Part shown: positions 41,674-50,119 of the stretch, piece by piece
How positions within the stretch are numbered: the first letter of the stretch is position 1
Layout of the letters: each line of letters opens with the position of its first letter
Source of the DNA: Ruminococcus sp.
GTDB taxonomy: Bacteria > Bacillota > Clostridia > Oscillospirales > Ruminococcaceae
Assembly: GCA_017558505.1 (NCBI GenBank)
Contig: JAFYUM010000008.1
Coordinates: 24,689 to 88,688 of the forward strand
Direction of reading: 5' to 3'
DNA: 64,000 nucleotides
Translations under genes and position numbers: made by a program
The notes under the pieces: model-generated
What the model was told of the DNA's origin: nothing
Seen by the model: only the letters and a program-made list of their open reading frames with translations
Database searches by the model: none

Positions 41674-43110
41674 ATGTTGGATAATAGACTTAAAATGTGC
41701 GCTGATATGATAAGCGGCGAGGGTATAGTATGCGACGTTGGAACAGACCATGCGCTTCTGGCGGCACATCTGATAACCAAAGGCAAATGCGAGAAAGTAA
41801 TTGCTTCTGATATAAATGAAGGACCTCTTGAGTCTGCTCGTAAAACCGTTGAAAAGTACGGTATTTCGGGAAAAATTGACCTTGTGCTGTCTGACGGACT
41901 TAAAAATGTCAATGGCGAGGGTGTTTCTGATATTGTCATTGCAGGTATGGGCGGCGAAACTATTGTGAAAATTCTTAGCGAATGTCAGTTCGATCTTAAT
42001 GGAATTCGGCTGATTTTACAGCCTATGACTAAGGCTGAGATTCTCAGAAAATGGCTTGCAGACTATGGATATAAAATTGTGTCAGAAATCGGTGTTTTTG
42101 AAGGTGAAAAGCTGTATACTGTTATAACTGCTTCTGCAATGCCAGGCTGCGAATCTTTGACTGAATTTGAAGCACTTCGTGGATTTTACAGTGACGATGA
42201 CGAAGTCGGCAAGATAATTCGTCAGAAAGAAGCTGAAAGATTGTTGAAAGTTAGCAAATCCTTGAAAAAAGCAGGTAAGGAAAATGATGCAGTTCATTAT
42301 GTAGCTATGGCAAGTCGTATGGTTGACGGTGGTAATTTTGTTCGTACAAGCGACATTTATAAGTTTCTTGACGAGAAATATCCTGTTTCTTTGCAGGAAA
42401 GCTGGGATAATTCAGGTTATATTATTGAATCTGATAATGAAGAATGTTCAAAAATCTTACTCACATTGGATATAACAAATGATGCTGTTGAAGAATCGGT
42501 CTACAAAAAAGCCGATCTGATAATCTCGCACCATCCTGTTATTTTCAATCCGTTAAAAAAAATTCAGGTAGATACTCCTGTATATAGGCTTGTTAAAAAT
42601 GACATTGGTGCGATTTGTATGCACACGAATCTTGACATAGCTGAGGGCGGAACTAATAGTGTAATTGTCAGAAAAATTGCTGAAAAGCTCAATATTTCCG
42701 CAAATATCGAACCTCTTGACGACTCTGGACTGGGATGTATCATTGAACTGGAAAAAGTTACAGATTGCGTTGAATTAGCTGAAATACTTAAAGAAATATT
42801 TGATATTGATCGTATAAAAATGAGCAGCTGGGGAGAGTTTATCTTATCAAAAATTGCGGTATGTTCTGGTTCTGGTGGCTCATTATGGAAACTTGCGAAA
42901 GCTAAAGGTTGCGATGCACTTATAACGGGCGATGTCAAGCATGATGTCTGGATTGATGCTAACAACAGCAAATTCACAATTATTGACTGCGGTCACTTTC
43001 ATACGGAAAACATCGTATTATGGGAACTTCGTCGTGTTCTTGAGGAAAAATTCCCTATGCTTGATATAGAAATTGCGGAATCTTCTGAAGATCCCTGTGA
43101 GTATTTCTGA
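41674..43110 (+). CDS. Fused tRNA (adenine22-N1)-methyltransferase TrmK and Nif3-like protein
   Basis: 478 residues. Residues 1-225 are TrmK: SAM loop VCDVGTDHALLAAHL near 18-33, IAGMGGETIV, and LILQPMTKAEILRKWL. Residues 230-478 are a Nif3/YqfO dinuclear-metal protein: SLQESWDNSG, LIISHHPVIFNPLK, CMHTNLDIAEGGTN, and C-terminal DCGHFHTE. In other Firmicutes trmK and yqfO are adjacent separate genes; here they are one frame with no internal binding site at the junction (about 42330). TrmK methylates tRNA A22; the Nif3 part is of unknown function. The fusion strengthens the idea that they work together. Confidence 0.85.
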   Translation: MLDNRLKMCADMISGEGIVCDVGTDHALLAAHLITKGKCEKVIASDINEGPLESARKTVEKYGISGKIDLVLSDGLKNVNGEGVSDIVIAGMGGETIVKILSECQFDLNGIRLILQPMTKAEILRKWLADYGYKIVSEIGVFEGEKLYTVITASAMPGCESLTEFEALRGFYSDDDEVGKIIRQKEAERLLKVSKSLKKAGKENDAVHYVAMASRMVDGGNFVRTSDIYKFLDEKYPVSLQESWDNSGYIIESDNEECSKILLTLDITNDAVEESVYKKADLIISHHPVIFNPLKKIQVDTPVYRLVKNDIGAICMHTNLDIAEGGTNSVIVRKIAEKLNISANIEPLDDSGLGCIIELEKVTDCVELAEILKEIFDIDRIKMSSWGEFILSKIAVCSGSGGSLWKLAKAKGCDALITGDVKHDVWIDANNSKFTIIDCGHFHTENIVLWELRRVLEEKFPMLDIEIAESSEDPCEYF

Positions 43111-43118
43111 GGTGTACA

Positions 43119-43946
43119 ATGAGTATTTTTATATGTCCTGTATGTGGCGGAAAGCTTGAAATATCGGGGAAATCATACATTTGCCAGAATCGTCATACAT
43201 TTGATATGGCGAAAAGCGGTTATGTAAATCTCCTTCCTACAAATAATAGCGGAAGTGTTCATGGTGACAATAAGTTTATGCTCAGAGCAAGGCGGGAGTT
43301 CCTTGAAAAAGGCTTTTACAAGCCACTTTGTGACGGCGTTTGCAAAATGGTAAGCAAATATTGTGGCGAAAATGCTGTGATACTTGACGCTGGATGCGGT
43401 GAAGGCTATTATACAACTGCTGTTAAAGCAAGTTTTGATAAGTCGAATATTGCGGTTGAAATGTACGGAATTGACATATCAAAAGATGCGGTAGATATGG
43501 CGTCAAAGCGTAAATCCGGAGTGAATTTCGCGGCGGCAAGCGTATTTCATATTCCCGTTTTAAGTGAAAGCTGTGATATTTTATTGACTATGTTTGCACC
43601 CTATTGTTGTGAGGAATATGGCAGGGTTTTGAAAAATGGTGGAATTATGATTATGGCAATCCCGTCGGAAAATCACCTGTGGGAATTGAAAAGTAAAATA
43701 TACGACACACCATACAAAAATGAGGTCAAGGACTATCAACTTGAAGGATTTGAATTTTCAGGTGTGGAAAAAATCAGCTATACTATGAATATTCCCGAAA
43801 ATTCTGACATTTTAAGCCTTTTTTCAATGACTCCCTATTATTATAAAACCGGAAAGATTGAAAAAGAACGTTTAAATGAGTTGAAAAACCTTGAAACACA
43901 GGCAGATTTTGAACTTTTAATCTATAAAAAATTAGCAAAGGATTGA
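43119..43946 (+). CDS. rlmA: rRNA (guanine-N1)-methyltransferase RlmA-like
   Basis: 275 residues. The N-terminal zinc finger is CPVCGGKLEI...YICQNRHTFD (three Cys and a His), followed by AKSGYVNLL, typical of RlmA. The SAM-binding loop is ILDAGCGEGYYTTAV. It methylates 23S rRNA G745 or G748; in Gram-positives the TlrB-type acts at G748 and can affect macrolide response. The exact target cannot be read from sequence. Confidence 0.85.
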   Translation: MSIFICPVCGGKLEISGKSYICQNRHTFDMAKSGYVNLLPTNNSGSVHGDNKFMLRARREFLEKGFYKPLCDGVCKMVSKYCGENAVILDAGCGEGYYTTAVKASFDKSNIAVEMYGIDISKDAVDMASKRKSGVNFAAASVFHIPVLSESCDILLTMFAPYCCEEYGRVLKNGGIMIMAIPSENHLWELKSKIYDTPYKNEVKDYQLEGFEFSGVEKISYTMNIPENSDILSLFSMTPYYYKTGKIEKERLNELKNLETQADFELLIYKKLAKD

Positions 43947-43950
43947 TTTT

Positions 43951-45702
43951 ATGGCTCTGGACGGATCATTTCTCTACACGGTAAAAAATGAACTTATGCA
44001 ACTCATTGGTGGACGCGTTGAAAAAGTTTTTCAGCCATCCCGTGAGGAAATAGTAATTTTCATCCGCACGAGACAAGGAAGTAAAAAACTCTATATATCG
44101 GCAAATGCGGGCAGTGCAAGGGTGCATATCACTGAAAAACAATCTGATAATCCACAGACTCCGCCTATGTTCTGTATGCTTTTACGTAAAAAATTGGGCA
44201 GTGGAAAGCTGATTTCAATTCGTCAGGACGGATTGGAACGAATCCTTTTTCTTGACTTTGAGTGTGTTAATGAGATAGGCGATATAGTAACGGTTACACT
44301 GGCCTGTGAAATAATGGGACGCTGCTCAAATCTGATAATTATTGGCGAAAACGGAAAAATAATCGACAGCATCAAGCGAGTTGACGAGGAAATGTCACGA
44401 GAGCGAATGGTTCTTCCGGGAATGAAGTATACCCTTCCGCCACGCGATGACAGAATGAACTTTCTTGAAGTGGAGCCAGATGAAATCGTTGAACGGCTAA
44501 AGGCAACAAATCCTGCTGAACTTTCAAAGGCGCTGATTAGGATTTTTGAAGGTATATCGCCAATTCTTGCACGTGAGTGGGCGTTCTTTGCAGGCAGGGG
44601 CGTATACTTGCAGAGCGATACAATTGAAGGCGACTTTCTCGACAGGCTGCTGTATATCATCAAAAAATCAAAGCAGCAGCTTATATCAGGGGAGTGCTGT
44701 TACTCTGTTGCAAGTACGAAAGAAGGAATGCTGAAAGATTTTTCATATATCAGACTTAATCAGTTTGGAAATCTTATGCTCACAAAAGAATTGACATCGG
44801 CATCTGAATTACTTGACTATTTCTATTTTGAAAGAGACAGGGCAGCACGTACTAAACAGCGTGCAAATGATCTTTTCAAGCTGCTTATGAACCTTACGGA
44901 GCGTACTTCAAGGCGTATTCTTGCACAGCGTGAGGAGCTTGTTGCTTGTGCTGAAAAGGAGCATTTCAAGCTTTGCGGAGATATTATCTCTGCAAATATG
45001 TATGCTATAAAAAAGGGAGATACCTCGCTGACTGCTGATAATTTTTATGCCGAGGGCTGTCCGAAAATTACAATTGAACTTGATGAACGTAAATCACCAT
45101 CGCAAAACGCTCAACATTACTACAAAGAGTATAAAAAGTGTGTAACTGCTGAGGGGATTCTTACTGTTCAGATTGAAAAGGGCGAGGAAGAATTGCAGTA
45201 TTTAGAAAGTGTTTTTGATGCGCTTACACGTGCGGATTCCGAAAATGATATAATTCAGCTTCGTCTTGAGTTGCGTGAACAGGGCTATATAAAATCACTT
45301 GGCAATAAGGCGAAACCGCCTAAGGCTTTGCCGCCGCTGGAGTACAAATCATCGGATGGATATACAATTCTGGTTGGCAGAAATAATCATCAGAATGATC
45401 AGCTAACTATGAAATTTGCCGAAAAATCGGATATATGGCTGCATACTCAGAAGATAACAGGTTCTCATGTTATCATTGTAACCGATGGTGAAACACCTCC
45501 CGACAAGACCATTGAGGAGGCTGCAATTATTGCTGCATACAACAGTAAGGGCAGAGGCTCAAATCTTGTGCCTGTTGACTATTGCCTTGCAAAATTTGTT
45601 AAGAAACCATCTGGAGCAAAGCCTGGAAAAGTGATTTTTACCAATTATAAAACGGCTTTTGTTACTCCTGATGAAGAATTGGTAAATAAACTGAAAGTAT
45701 AA
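43951..45702 (+). CDS. rqcH: NFACT family ribosome quality control protein RqcH
   Basis: 583 residues. The NFACT-N domain has NPQTPPMFCMLLRKKLG near 70-87. A central coiled coil lies about 290-430, and the C-terminal NFACT-R domain has DIWLHTQKITGSHVII near 495-510. RqcH binds the stalled large subunit and recruits tRNA-Ala to add alanine tails. Older annotations call it fibronectin-binding protein FbpA. It starts 4 bases after rlmA, so they are co-transcribed. Confidence 0.92.
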   Translation: MALDGSFLYTVKNELMQLIGGRVEKVFQPSREEIVIFIRTRQGSKKLYISANAGSARVHITEKQSDNPQTPPMFCMLLRKKLGSGKLISIRQDGLERILFLDFECVNEIGDIVTVTLACEIMGRCSNLIIIGENGKIIDSIKRVDEEMSRERMVLPGMKYTLPPRDDRMNFLEVEPDEIVERLKATNPAELSKALIRIFEGISPILAREWAFFAGRGVYLQSDTIEGDFLDRLLYIIKKSKQQLISGECCYSVASTKEGMLKDFSYIRLNQFGNLMLTKELTSASELLDYFYFERDRAARTKQRANDLFKLLMNLTERTSRRILAQREELVACAEKEHFKLCGDIISANMYAIKKGDTSLTADNFYAEGCPKITIELDERKSPSQNAQHYYKEYKKCVTAEGILTVQIEKGEEELQYLESVFDALTRADSENDIIQLRLELREQGYIKSLGNKAKPPKALPPLEYKSSDGYTILVGRNNHQNDQLTMKFAEKSDIWLHTQKITGSHVIIVTDGETPPDKTIEEAAIIAAYNSKGRGSNLVPVDYCLAKFVKKPSGAKPGKVIFTNYKTAFVTPDEELVNKLKV

Positions 45703-45706
45703 TGAT

Positions 45707-46219
45707 ATGAAGCTTAATGAAGATTTTTTTAATCGTGATGCTCACGAAGTTGCACCCGAACTTGTGGGGAAGATTATCGCCAGAAAGCTTGACGACGGCA
45801 CAGTTCTACGTGAAAGAATTGCCGAAACTGAGGTATATCGCGGCGAGGAGGATTTAGGCTGTCATGCTTCCAAAGGACGTACAAAACGGACGGAGCTGCT
45901 TTACGGCGAAAGCGGTATAATTTACGTCTATCTTTGTTATGGTATGCATTGGCTTATGAATGTCATAACAGGGGAGAGGGAGCAGCCGCAGGGTGTCCTT
46001 TTCCGCTGTGGTACGCAGAAAAACGGACCTGCAAAGCTAACAAAATATTTGCAGATTGACGGCAGCTTCAACGGCGAAAGAATATGTGGAAATGACCGCG
46101 TCTGGATTGAGGATGACGGGTACAGACCGAAGATAACGACTGCCACGAGAGTTGGAATTGACTATGCAGGGGAGTATTGGAAAAATGTGAAATGGCGGTA
46201 TATTTCGGAAAAGGAGTGA
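45707..46219 (+). CDS. 3-methyladenine DNA glycosylase (AAG/MPG family)
   Basis: 170 residues, somewhat short for the family (about 190-210). It has the family strand ETEVYRGEEDLGCHASKGRT with the catalytic Glu, then YVYLCYGMHWLMNV, and a nucleotide-contact region NGPAKLTKYLQI. It removes alkylated purines in base-excision repair. It starts 4 bases after rqcH in the same operon. Confidence 0.9.
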   Translation: MKLNEDFFNRDAHEVAPELVGKIIARKLDDGTVLRERIAETEVYRGEEDLGCHASKGRTKRTELLYGESGIIYVYLCYGMHWLMNVITGEREQPQGVLFRCGTQKNGPAKLTKYLQIDGSFNGERICGNDRVWIEDDGYRPKITTATRVGIDYAGEYWKNVKWRYISEKE

Positions 46220-46223
46220 TTGA

Positions 46224-46991
46224 GTGAATATCCGTTCTGTTGGTTGGAATTGTATTTATGACAGTGATTACACTTTTTTTCAGCAGAGAAAAAAGGGTGG
46301 AATTCTTTTGCTTCTTGCCCGTTCAGAAGTGTGTGTTTGTGGAGAGTGGTTTCCTGCAAATACACTTGTAGTTTTTGACGGAAGTGAGGATATTGTCTAT
46401 TCTGCAGTTGGTGAGAGTCTTGTCTGCGACTGGATTTGTTTCGATGCGGAAAACGATTCTGAAATATCGGACATTGCCGATATACCGTACAATTTGCCAT
46501 TACTTCACACGGATTGTGAGTTCATCAGTCAGCTTATCGGCAACATTGCAACGGAATTTTACTCAACAAACAGCCGCAGGATTAAAATAATAGACTTCAT
46601 GATTAAAACGCTGCTTATCAAGGCTTCTGAAAGAAAAATCAACCGTGATATTATGCAGTCTGCTTCCGAGCCTCATTACAGTTCGCTTATCGGACTTCGT
46701 GAGAGGATTTACCGCAATCCGCAGATGAAGTGGAATGTTGATTCAATGGCTGCGGTTGTGAATATGTCACGTTCATATTTTCAGCACATTTACCGTGAAA
46801 TTTTCGGGGTTTCCTGTATGACTGATGTAATAAACGGAAAAATTGAAAAAGCAAAGGAAATATTAAGCGAAACAGGCTGTACCATATCCCAGGTATCGGC
46901 TATGTGCGGATATGATAACGAGGAGCATTTTATGCGTCAGTTCAAAAAAATCGTTGGTGTAACTCCTACTGGATACAGAAAAAATAAGTGA
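46224..46991 (+). CDS. AraC-family transcriptional regulator
   Basis: 255 residues from a GTG after AAGGAGTGATT. The N-terminal half is a cupin-like sensor (VCVCGEWFPANTLVVFDGSE). The C-terminal double helix-turn-helix has MAAVVNMSRSYFQHIYREIF and ISQVSAMCGYDNEEHFMRQF, then VGVTPTGYRK. The regulated genes are unknown; AraC regulators of this form often control sugar use next door, but no such genes are adjacent. Confidence 0.9.
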   Translation: MNIRSVGWNCIYDSDYTFFQQRKKGGILLLLARSEVCVCGEWFPANTLVVFDGSEDIVYSAVGESLVCDWICFDAENDSEISDIADIPYNLPLLHTDCEFISQLIGNIATEFYSTNSRRIKIIDFMIKTLLIKASERKINRDIMQSASEPHYSSLIGLRERIYRNPQMKWNVDSMAAVVNMSRSYFQHIYREIFGVSCMTDVINGKIEKAKEILSETGCTISQVSAMCGYDNEEHFMRQFKKIVGVTPTGYRKNK

Positions 46992-46999
46992 GGTGCATT

Positions 47000-47470
47000 A
47001 TGATAAGAAATTTTACAAAAGAGGATGCGCAGGAGGTTTCAGACCTTGTTGCATTGACTCTCAGAACCACCAATATTAAGGACTATTCGGCAGAACGAAT
47101 TGAAGCTGATGTGCGGATTTTCAATGCGCAGTATCTTGTCAATCGTATGAACTGGACAAACGGCTATGTTTTCTGCGACGGCGAGAAAATCGTAGGCTGT
47201 GTTTTTATCGGCAATTACTGGGATAAAAAGGACGAAGCCTGCCTTTTTACATTTTTCGTTCATCCCGATTATCAGGGGAAAGGTATCGGCAGACAGTTAA
47301 TGAATGCCGTTGAAAATGACGAGTTTTTCCTCTGTTCAAAGAGAATTGAAATCCCTGCGTCAATTACTGCTGTTGAGTTTTACCGCAAGTTCGGCTATAA
47401 CTTCAAAAACGGTGTAACTGAGCCGGATGAGGAGCAACTCATCAGACTGGAAAAATTCAGAAATATATAA
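47000..47470 (+). CDS. GNAT-family N-acetyltransferase
   Basis: 156 residues from the ATG after GAGGTGCATT. IRNFTKEDAQEVSDLV starts the fold and FVHPDYQGKGIGRQLMNAVE is the acetyl-CoA motif. The substrate is unknown. The gene starts 8 bases after the AraC regulator stop. Confidence 0.85.
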   Translation: MIRNFTKEDAQEVSDLVALTLRTTNIKDYSAERIEADVRIFNAQYLVNRMNWTNGYVFCDGEKIVGCVFIGNYWDKKDEACLFTFFVHPDYQGKGIGRQLMNAVENDEFFLCSKRIEIPASITAVEFYRKFGYNFKNGVTEPDEEQLIRLEKFRNI

Positions 47471-47486
47471 ATTTTAATTCTGCCTA

Positions 47487-47515
47487 TTGACAAACCTCGA
47501 CAAATATAGTATAAT
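47487..47515 (+). promoter_or_regulatory. Promoter of metK
   Basis: Perfect TTGACA (47487-47492), 17 bases, TATAAT (47510-47515). Confidence 0.88.
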
Positions 47516-47525
47516 TAATCAGTAC

Positions 47526-47637
47526 CTTATCAAGAGTGGTGGAGGAAACAGGTCCTGTGAAGCCCGGCAACCTGCTGTATATCGGCAACGGTGCCAAATC
47601 CTGCGGTATATCCGGAAGATGAGGAGCTGTGAATAAG
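47526..47637 (+). ncRNA. SAM-I (S-box) riboswitch aptamer upstream of metK
   Basis: The conserved core is present: CTTATCAAGAGTGGTGGAGG, CCTGTGAAGCCCGGCAACC, GGTGCCAAATCC and GGAAGATGAG. The closing helix pairs CTTAT (47526-47530) with ATAAG (47633-47637). SAM binding stabilises this helix and favours the terminator that follows, shutting off metK when SAM is plentiful. Confidence 0.95.
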
Positions 47638-47647
47638 TTCAATTCAG

Positions 47648-47672
47648 AGCGTCCTTATGGGGACGCTTTTTT
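47648..47672 (+). terminator. Expression-platform terminator of the SAM-I riboswitch
   Basis: AGCGTCC / GGACGCT with a 6-base loop and TTTTTT, 36 bases before the metK ATG. Confidence 0.88.
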
Positions 47673-47707
47673 CATCTCGGAAGTTCAATTCTATGGAGGT
47701 TAAATCA

Positions 47708-48895
47708 ATGAAAAAAGTATTTTTCACATCGGAATCAGTAACAGAGGGACATCCCGACAAAATCTGCGACCAGATTTCTGACGCAGTTCTTGACGCAATG
47801 CTTGAACAGGACGAAAATTCCCGTGTAGCCTGCGAAACTGTTGTTACAACAGGTATGATTATGTGCATGGGCGAAATCACCACAAAGGCAAAGGTTGATA
47901 TTCCTAAGATTGCAAGACAGGTTGTAAAGGAAATCGGCTATGACAGAGCAAAATACGGCTTTGACTGTCACACTTGTGCTGTTCTCACAACAATTGATGA
48001 GCAGTCCCCCGACATTGCTATGGGTGTAAACGAGGCTTATGAGTACCGTGAGGAAAACGGCGAAAGCGATGGTTTATCCAACGGCGCAGGCGATCAGGGT
48101 ATTATGTTCGGCTATGCCTGCAATGAAACCCCCGAGCTTATGCCTCTCCCAATTTCTCTTGCACACAAACTTTCGTTGAAACTTACAGAGGTGCGCAAGG
48201 ACGGTACACTCCGTTATCTCCGCCCCGACGGTAAGTCACAGGTAACAGTTGAGTATCACGATGACAAGGCAGTAAGAGTTGACGCTGTTGTTGTATCTTC
48301 ACAGCATTCCGCTGATATTTCTCTTGAACAGCTCCGCCGTGATATTGAGGAATACGTTATCCGCACAGTTATTCCTGCAGAGCTCATGGACGAAAATACA
48401 AAGATTTTCATCAACCCCACAGGACGTTTCGTAGTTGGCGGTCCACAGGGTGACAGCGGTCTTACAGGACGTAAGATTATTGTTGATACATACGGCGGAT
48501 ATTCACGTCACGGCGGCGGTGCATTCAGCGGTAAGGATCCTTCAAAGGTTGACCGTTCCGCAGCATATGCAGCACGCTATATTGCTAAAAACGTAGTTGC
48601 GGCAGGACTTGCAGACAAGTGCGAGGTACAGCTTTCATATGCTATCGGTGTTGCAAAGCCTATTTCAATTCTCGTTGATACATTCGGCACAGGTAAGGCT
48701 GATGAGGCTGTTATTTCCGAGGCTGTGGCACAGATATTTGACCTCCGTCCTTCTGCTATTGTAAATATGCTTGAACTTAAAAAGCCACAGTATCGTCAGC
48801 TTGCGGCTTACGGACATATGGGACGTGAGGATTTAGGCGTTGTATGGGAAAAGACAGACAAGGCTGAAAGCCTTAGGAAAATCGTTCTCGGCTAA
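47708..48895 (+). CDS. metK: S-adenosylmethionine synthetase MetK
   Basis: 395 residues from the ATG after ATGGAGGTTAAATCA; the frame's earlier start lies in the riboswitch terminator. Signatures are [32 protein letters not shown] and [19 protein letters not shown]. It makes SAM from ATP and methionine under control of the SAM-I riboswitch. Confidence 0.98.
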   Translation: MKKVFFTSESVTEGHPDKICDQISDAVLDAMLEQDENSRVACETVVTTGMIMCMGEITTKAKVDIPKIARQVVKEIGYDRAKYGFDCHTCAVLTTIDEQSPDIAMGVNEAYEYREENGESDGLSNGAGDQGIMFGYACNETPELMPLPISLAHKLSLKLTEVRKDGTLRYLRPDGKSQVTVEYHDDKAVRVDAVVVSSQHSADISLEQLRRDIEEYVIRTVIPAELMDENTKIFINPTGRFVVGGPQGDSGLTGRKIIVDTYGGYSRHGGGAFSGKDPSKVDRSAAYAARYIAKNVVAAGLADKCEVQLSYAIGVAKPISILVDTFGTGKADEAVISEAVAQIFDLRPSAIVNMLELKKPQYRQLAAYGHMGREDLGVVWEKTDKAESLRKIVLG

Positions 48896-48934
48896 TGTCG
48901 GGCTTGGTAGAATACTGTAAAATCTGTTTAATCT

Positions 48935-49810
48935 ATGAAAAAATTGCTTATTTTTGCCGTTGCTGTTACAGCGTCGGCACTTCTTTTTTCTTGTTCTGAT
49001 AAAGGTATAAAACCGGATAGTACTGTTGATGTTTCGGTGGAGTTTTCCGAAAATGAGTTTGATGTTCCTGATAATCTTGATTATCGTGACCAGTTTGACC
49101 ATATAAACCCTACGGAAAAAACAACCGAGGAAGCAACAGAAGCAACTGTCACAACGAAAGCTGTTTCAGATGAAAATCTTCCAGAGCCAGATTATAAATC
49201 GGCTGTATATGTGGATGTTCCCTACCTGTCACAGGAGAAATATCCTACAGGCTGCGAGCTTGTAAGTACGACAATGCTTCTTTCCTATTACGGTTATGAA
49301 ATGGAGCCGATGCAGCTTATTGACGACGGGTATCTTAAAACAGTTCCCGTTGAATACAAAAACGGTAAACGGTACGGCGGAAACCCCAATGAGGTTTTTG
49401 TAGGAAATCCCCGAAGCAGCAGCGGATACGGCTGTTATTCAGAGGCTATATGCAAGGCTTTGAAAAAATATCTTGAAGATGAGTCGTGCGTTGTATATAC
49501 AATTGATGATATGTCTTTGACCGATATATGTGATCAGTATATATCTGTGGGGGAGCCTGTTGTTATGTGGGCGAGTATTGATATGATGCCTCTTGAAAAA
49601 AGTGCTGGCTCCACGTGGATTGTCGGCAAAAACGGAAAGGAATTTACATGGCTTTCCAATGAGCATTGTATGGTGCTTGTAGGCTATGATGATTACTACT
49701 ATTATATACACGATCCCCAGAGGGGTGCTTTTACACCTTATAAGCGGAGTGATGTTGATAAACGCTATGAGGAAATGGGCAGACAGGCTGTTGCTGTTAT
49801 AGCGTGGTAA
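48935..49810 (+). CDS. C39-like cysteine peptidase lipoprotein
   Basis: 291 residues. The signal peptide ends in LLFSC (lipid-Cys about 20), followed by a Thr/Glu-rich spacer. The C39-like domain has Cys in YPTGCELVSTTMLL, His in NEHCMVLVGYDD and Asp in HDPQRG. Family members are secreted papain-fold peptidases or peptide-binding relatives. The gene follows metK by 39 bases without a clear ribosome binding site. A terminator follows. Confidence 0.78.
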   Translation: MKKLLIFAVAVTASALLFSCSDKGIKPDSTVDVSVEFSENEFDVPDNLDYRDQFDHINPTEKTTEEATEATVTTKAVSDENLPEPDYKSAVYVDVPYLSQEKYPTGCELVSTTMLLSYYGYEMEPMQLIDDGYLKTVPVEYKNGKRYGGNPNEVFVGNPRSSSGYGCYSEAICKALKKYLEDESCVVYTIDDMSLTDICDQYISVGEPVVMWASIDMMPLEKSAGSTWIVGKNGKEFTWLSNEHCMVLVGYDDYYYYIHDPQRGAFTPYKRSDVDKRYEEMGRQAVAVIAW

Positions 49811-49997
49811 AATTGGTGGAGTAATATTCAGATATATCATAAATCATATCGGAATATTGCAATTTATCATTGTATCATAAGTATTGAATATGCAGAATAA
49901 TCGCCTATGAGAGGATTATTCTGCATATATTTTTTGCTCTGTATCTTATAGGCTGAAATATATCATAAAATAGATAGAAAAGTACATAAATATTTCG
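49811..49997. other. Intergenic region between the C39-like gene and the esterase
   Basis: AT-rich, with no gene. It contains the bidirectional-looking terminator at 49888-49928 and, further on, the esterase promoter. Confidence 0.6.
49888..49936 (+). terminator. Terminator after the C39-like gene
   Basis: ATATGCAGAATAATC / GATTATTCTGCATAT is a perfect 15-bp stem with an 11-base loop, followed by ATTTTTTG. Confidence 0.88.
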
Positions 49998-50026
49998 TTG
50001 ACTTTGTGAAAATGGTATGATATAAT
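49998..50026 (+). promoter_or_regulatory. Promoter of the cellulosomal esterase
   Basis: TTGACT (49998-50003), 17 bases, TATAAT (50021-50026). The leader is about 85 bases. Confidence 0.78.
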
Positions 50027-50119
50027 TAAATCAATGAGTATATTTGCACAGAATTCCTCTGCAATAAAACGGTTCTCTGTGCGGTATGGGATATCATTTA
50101 TGAAAGGAATTGATTATTT

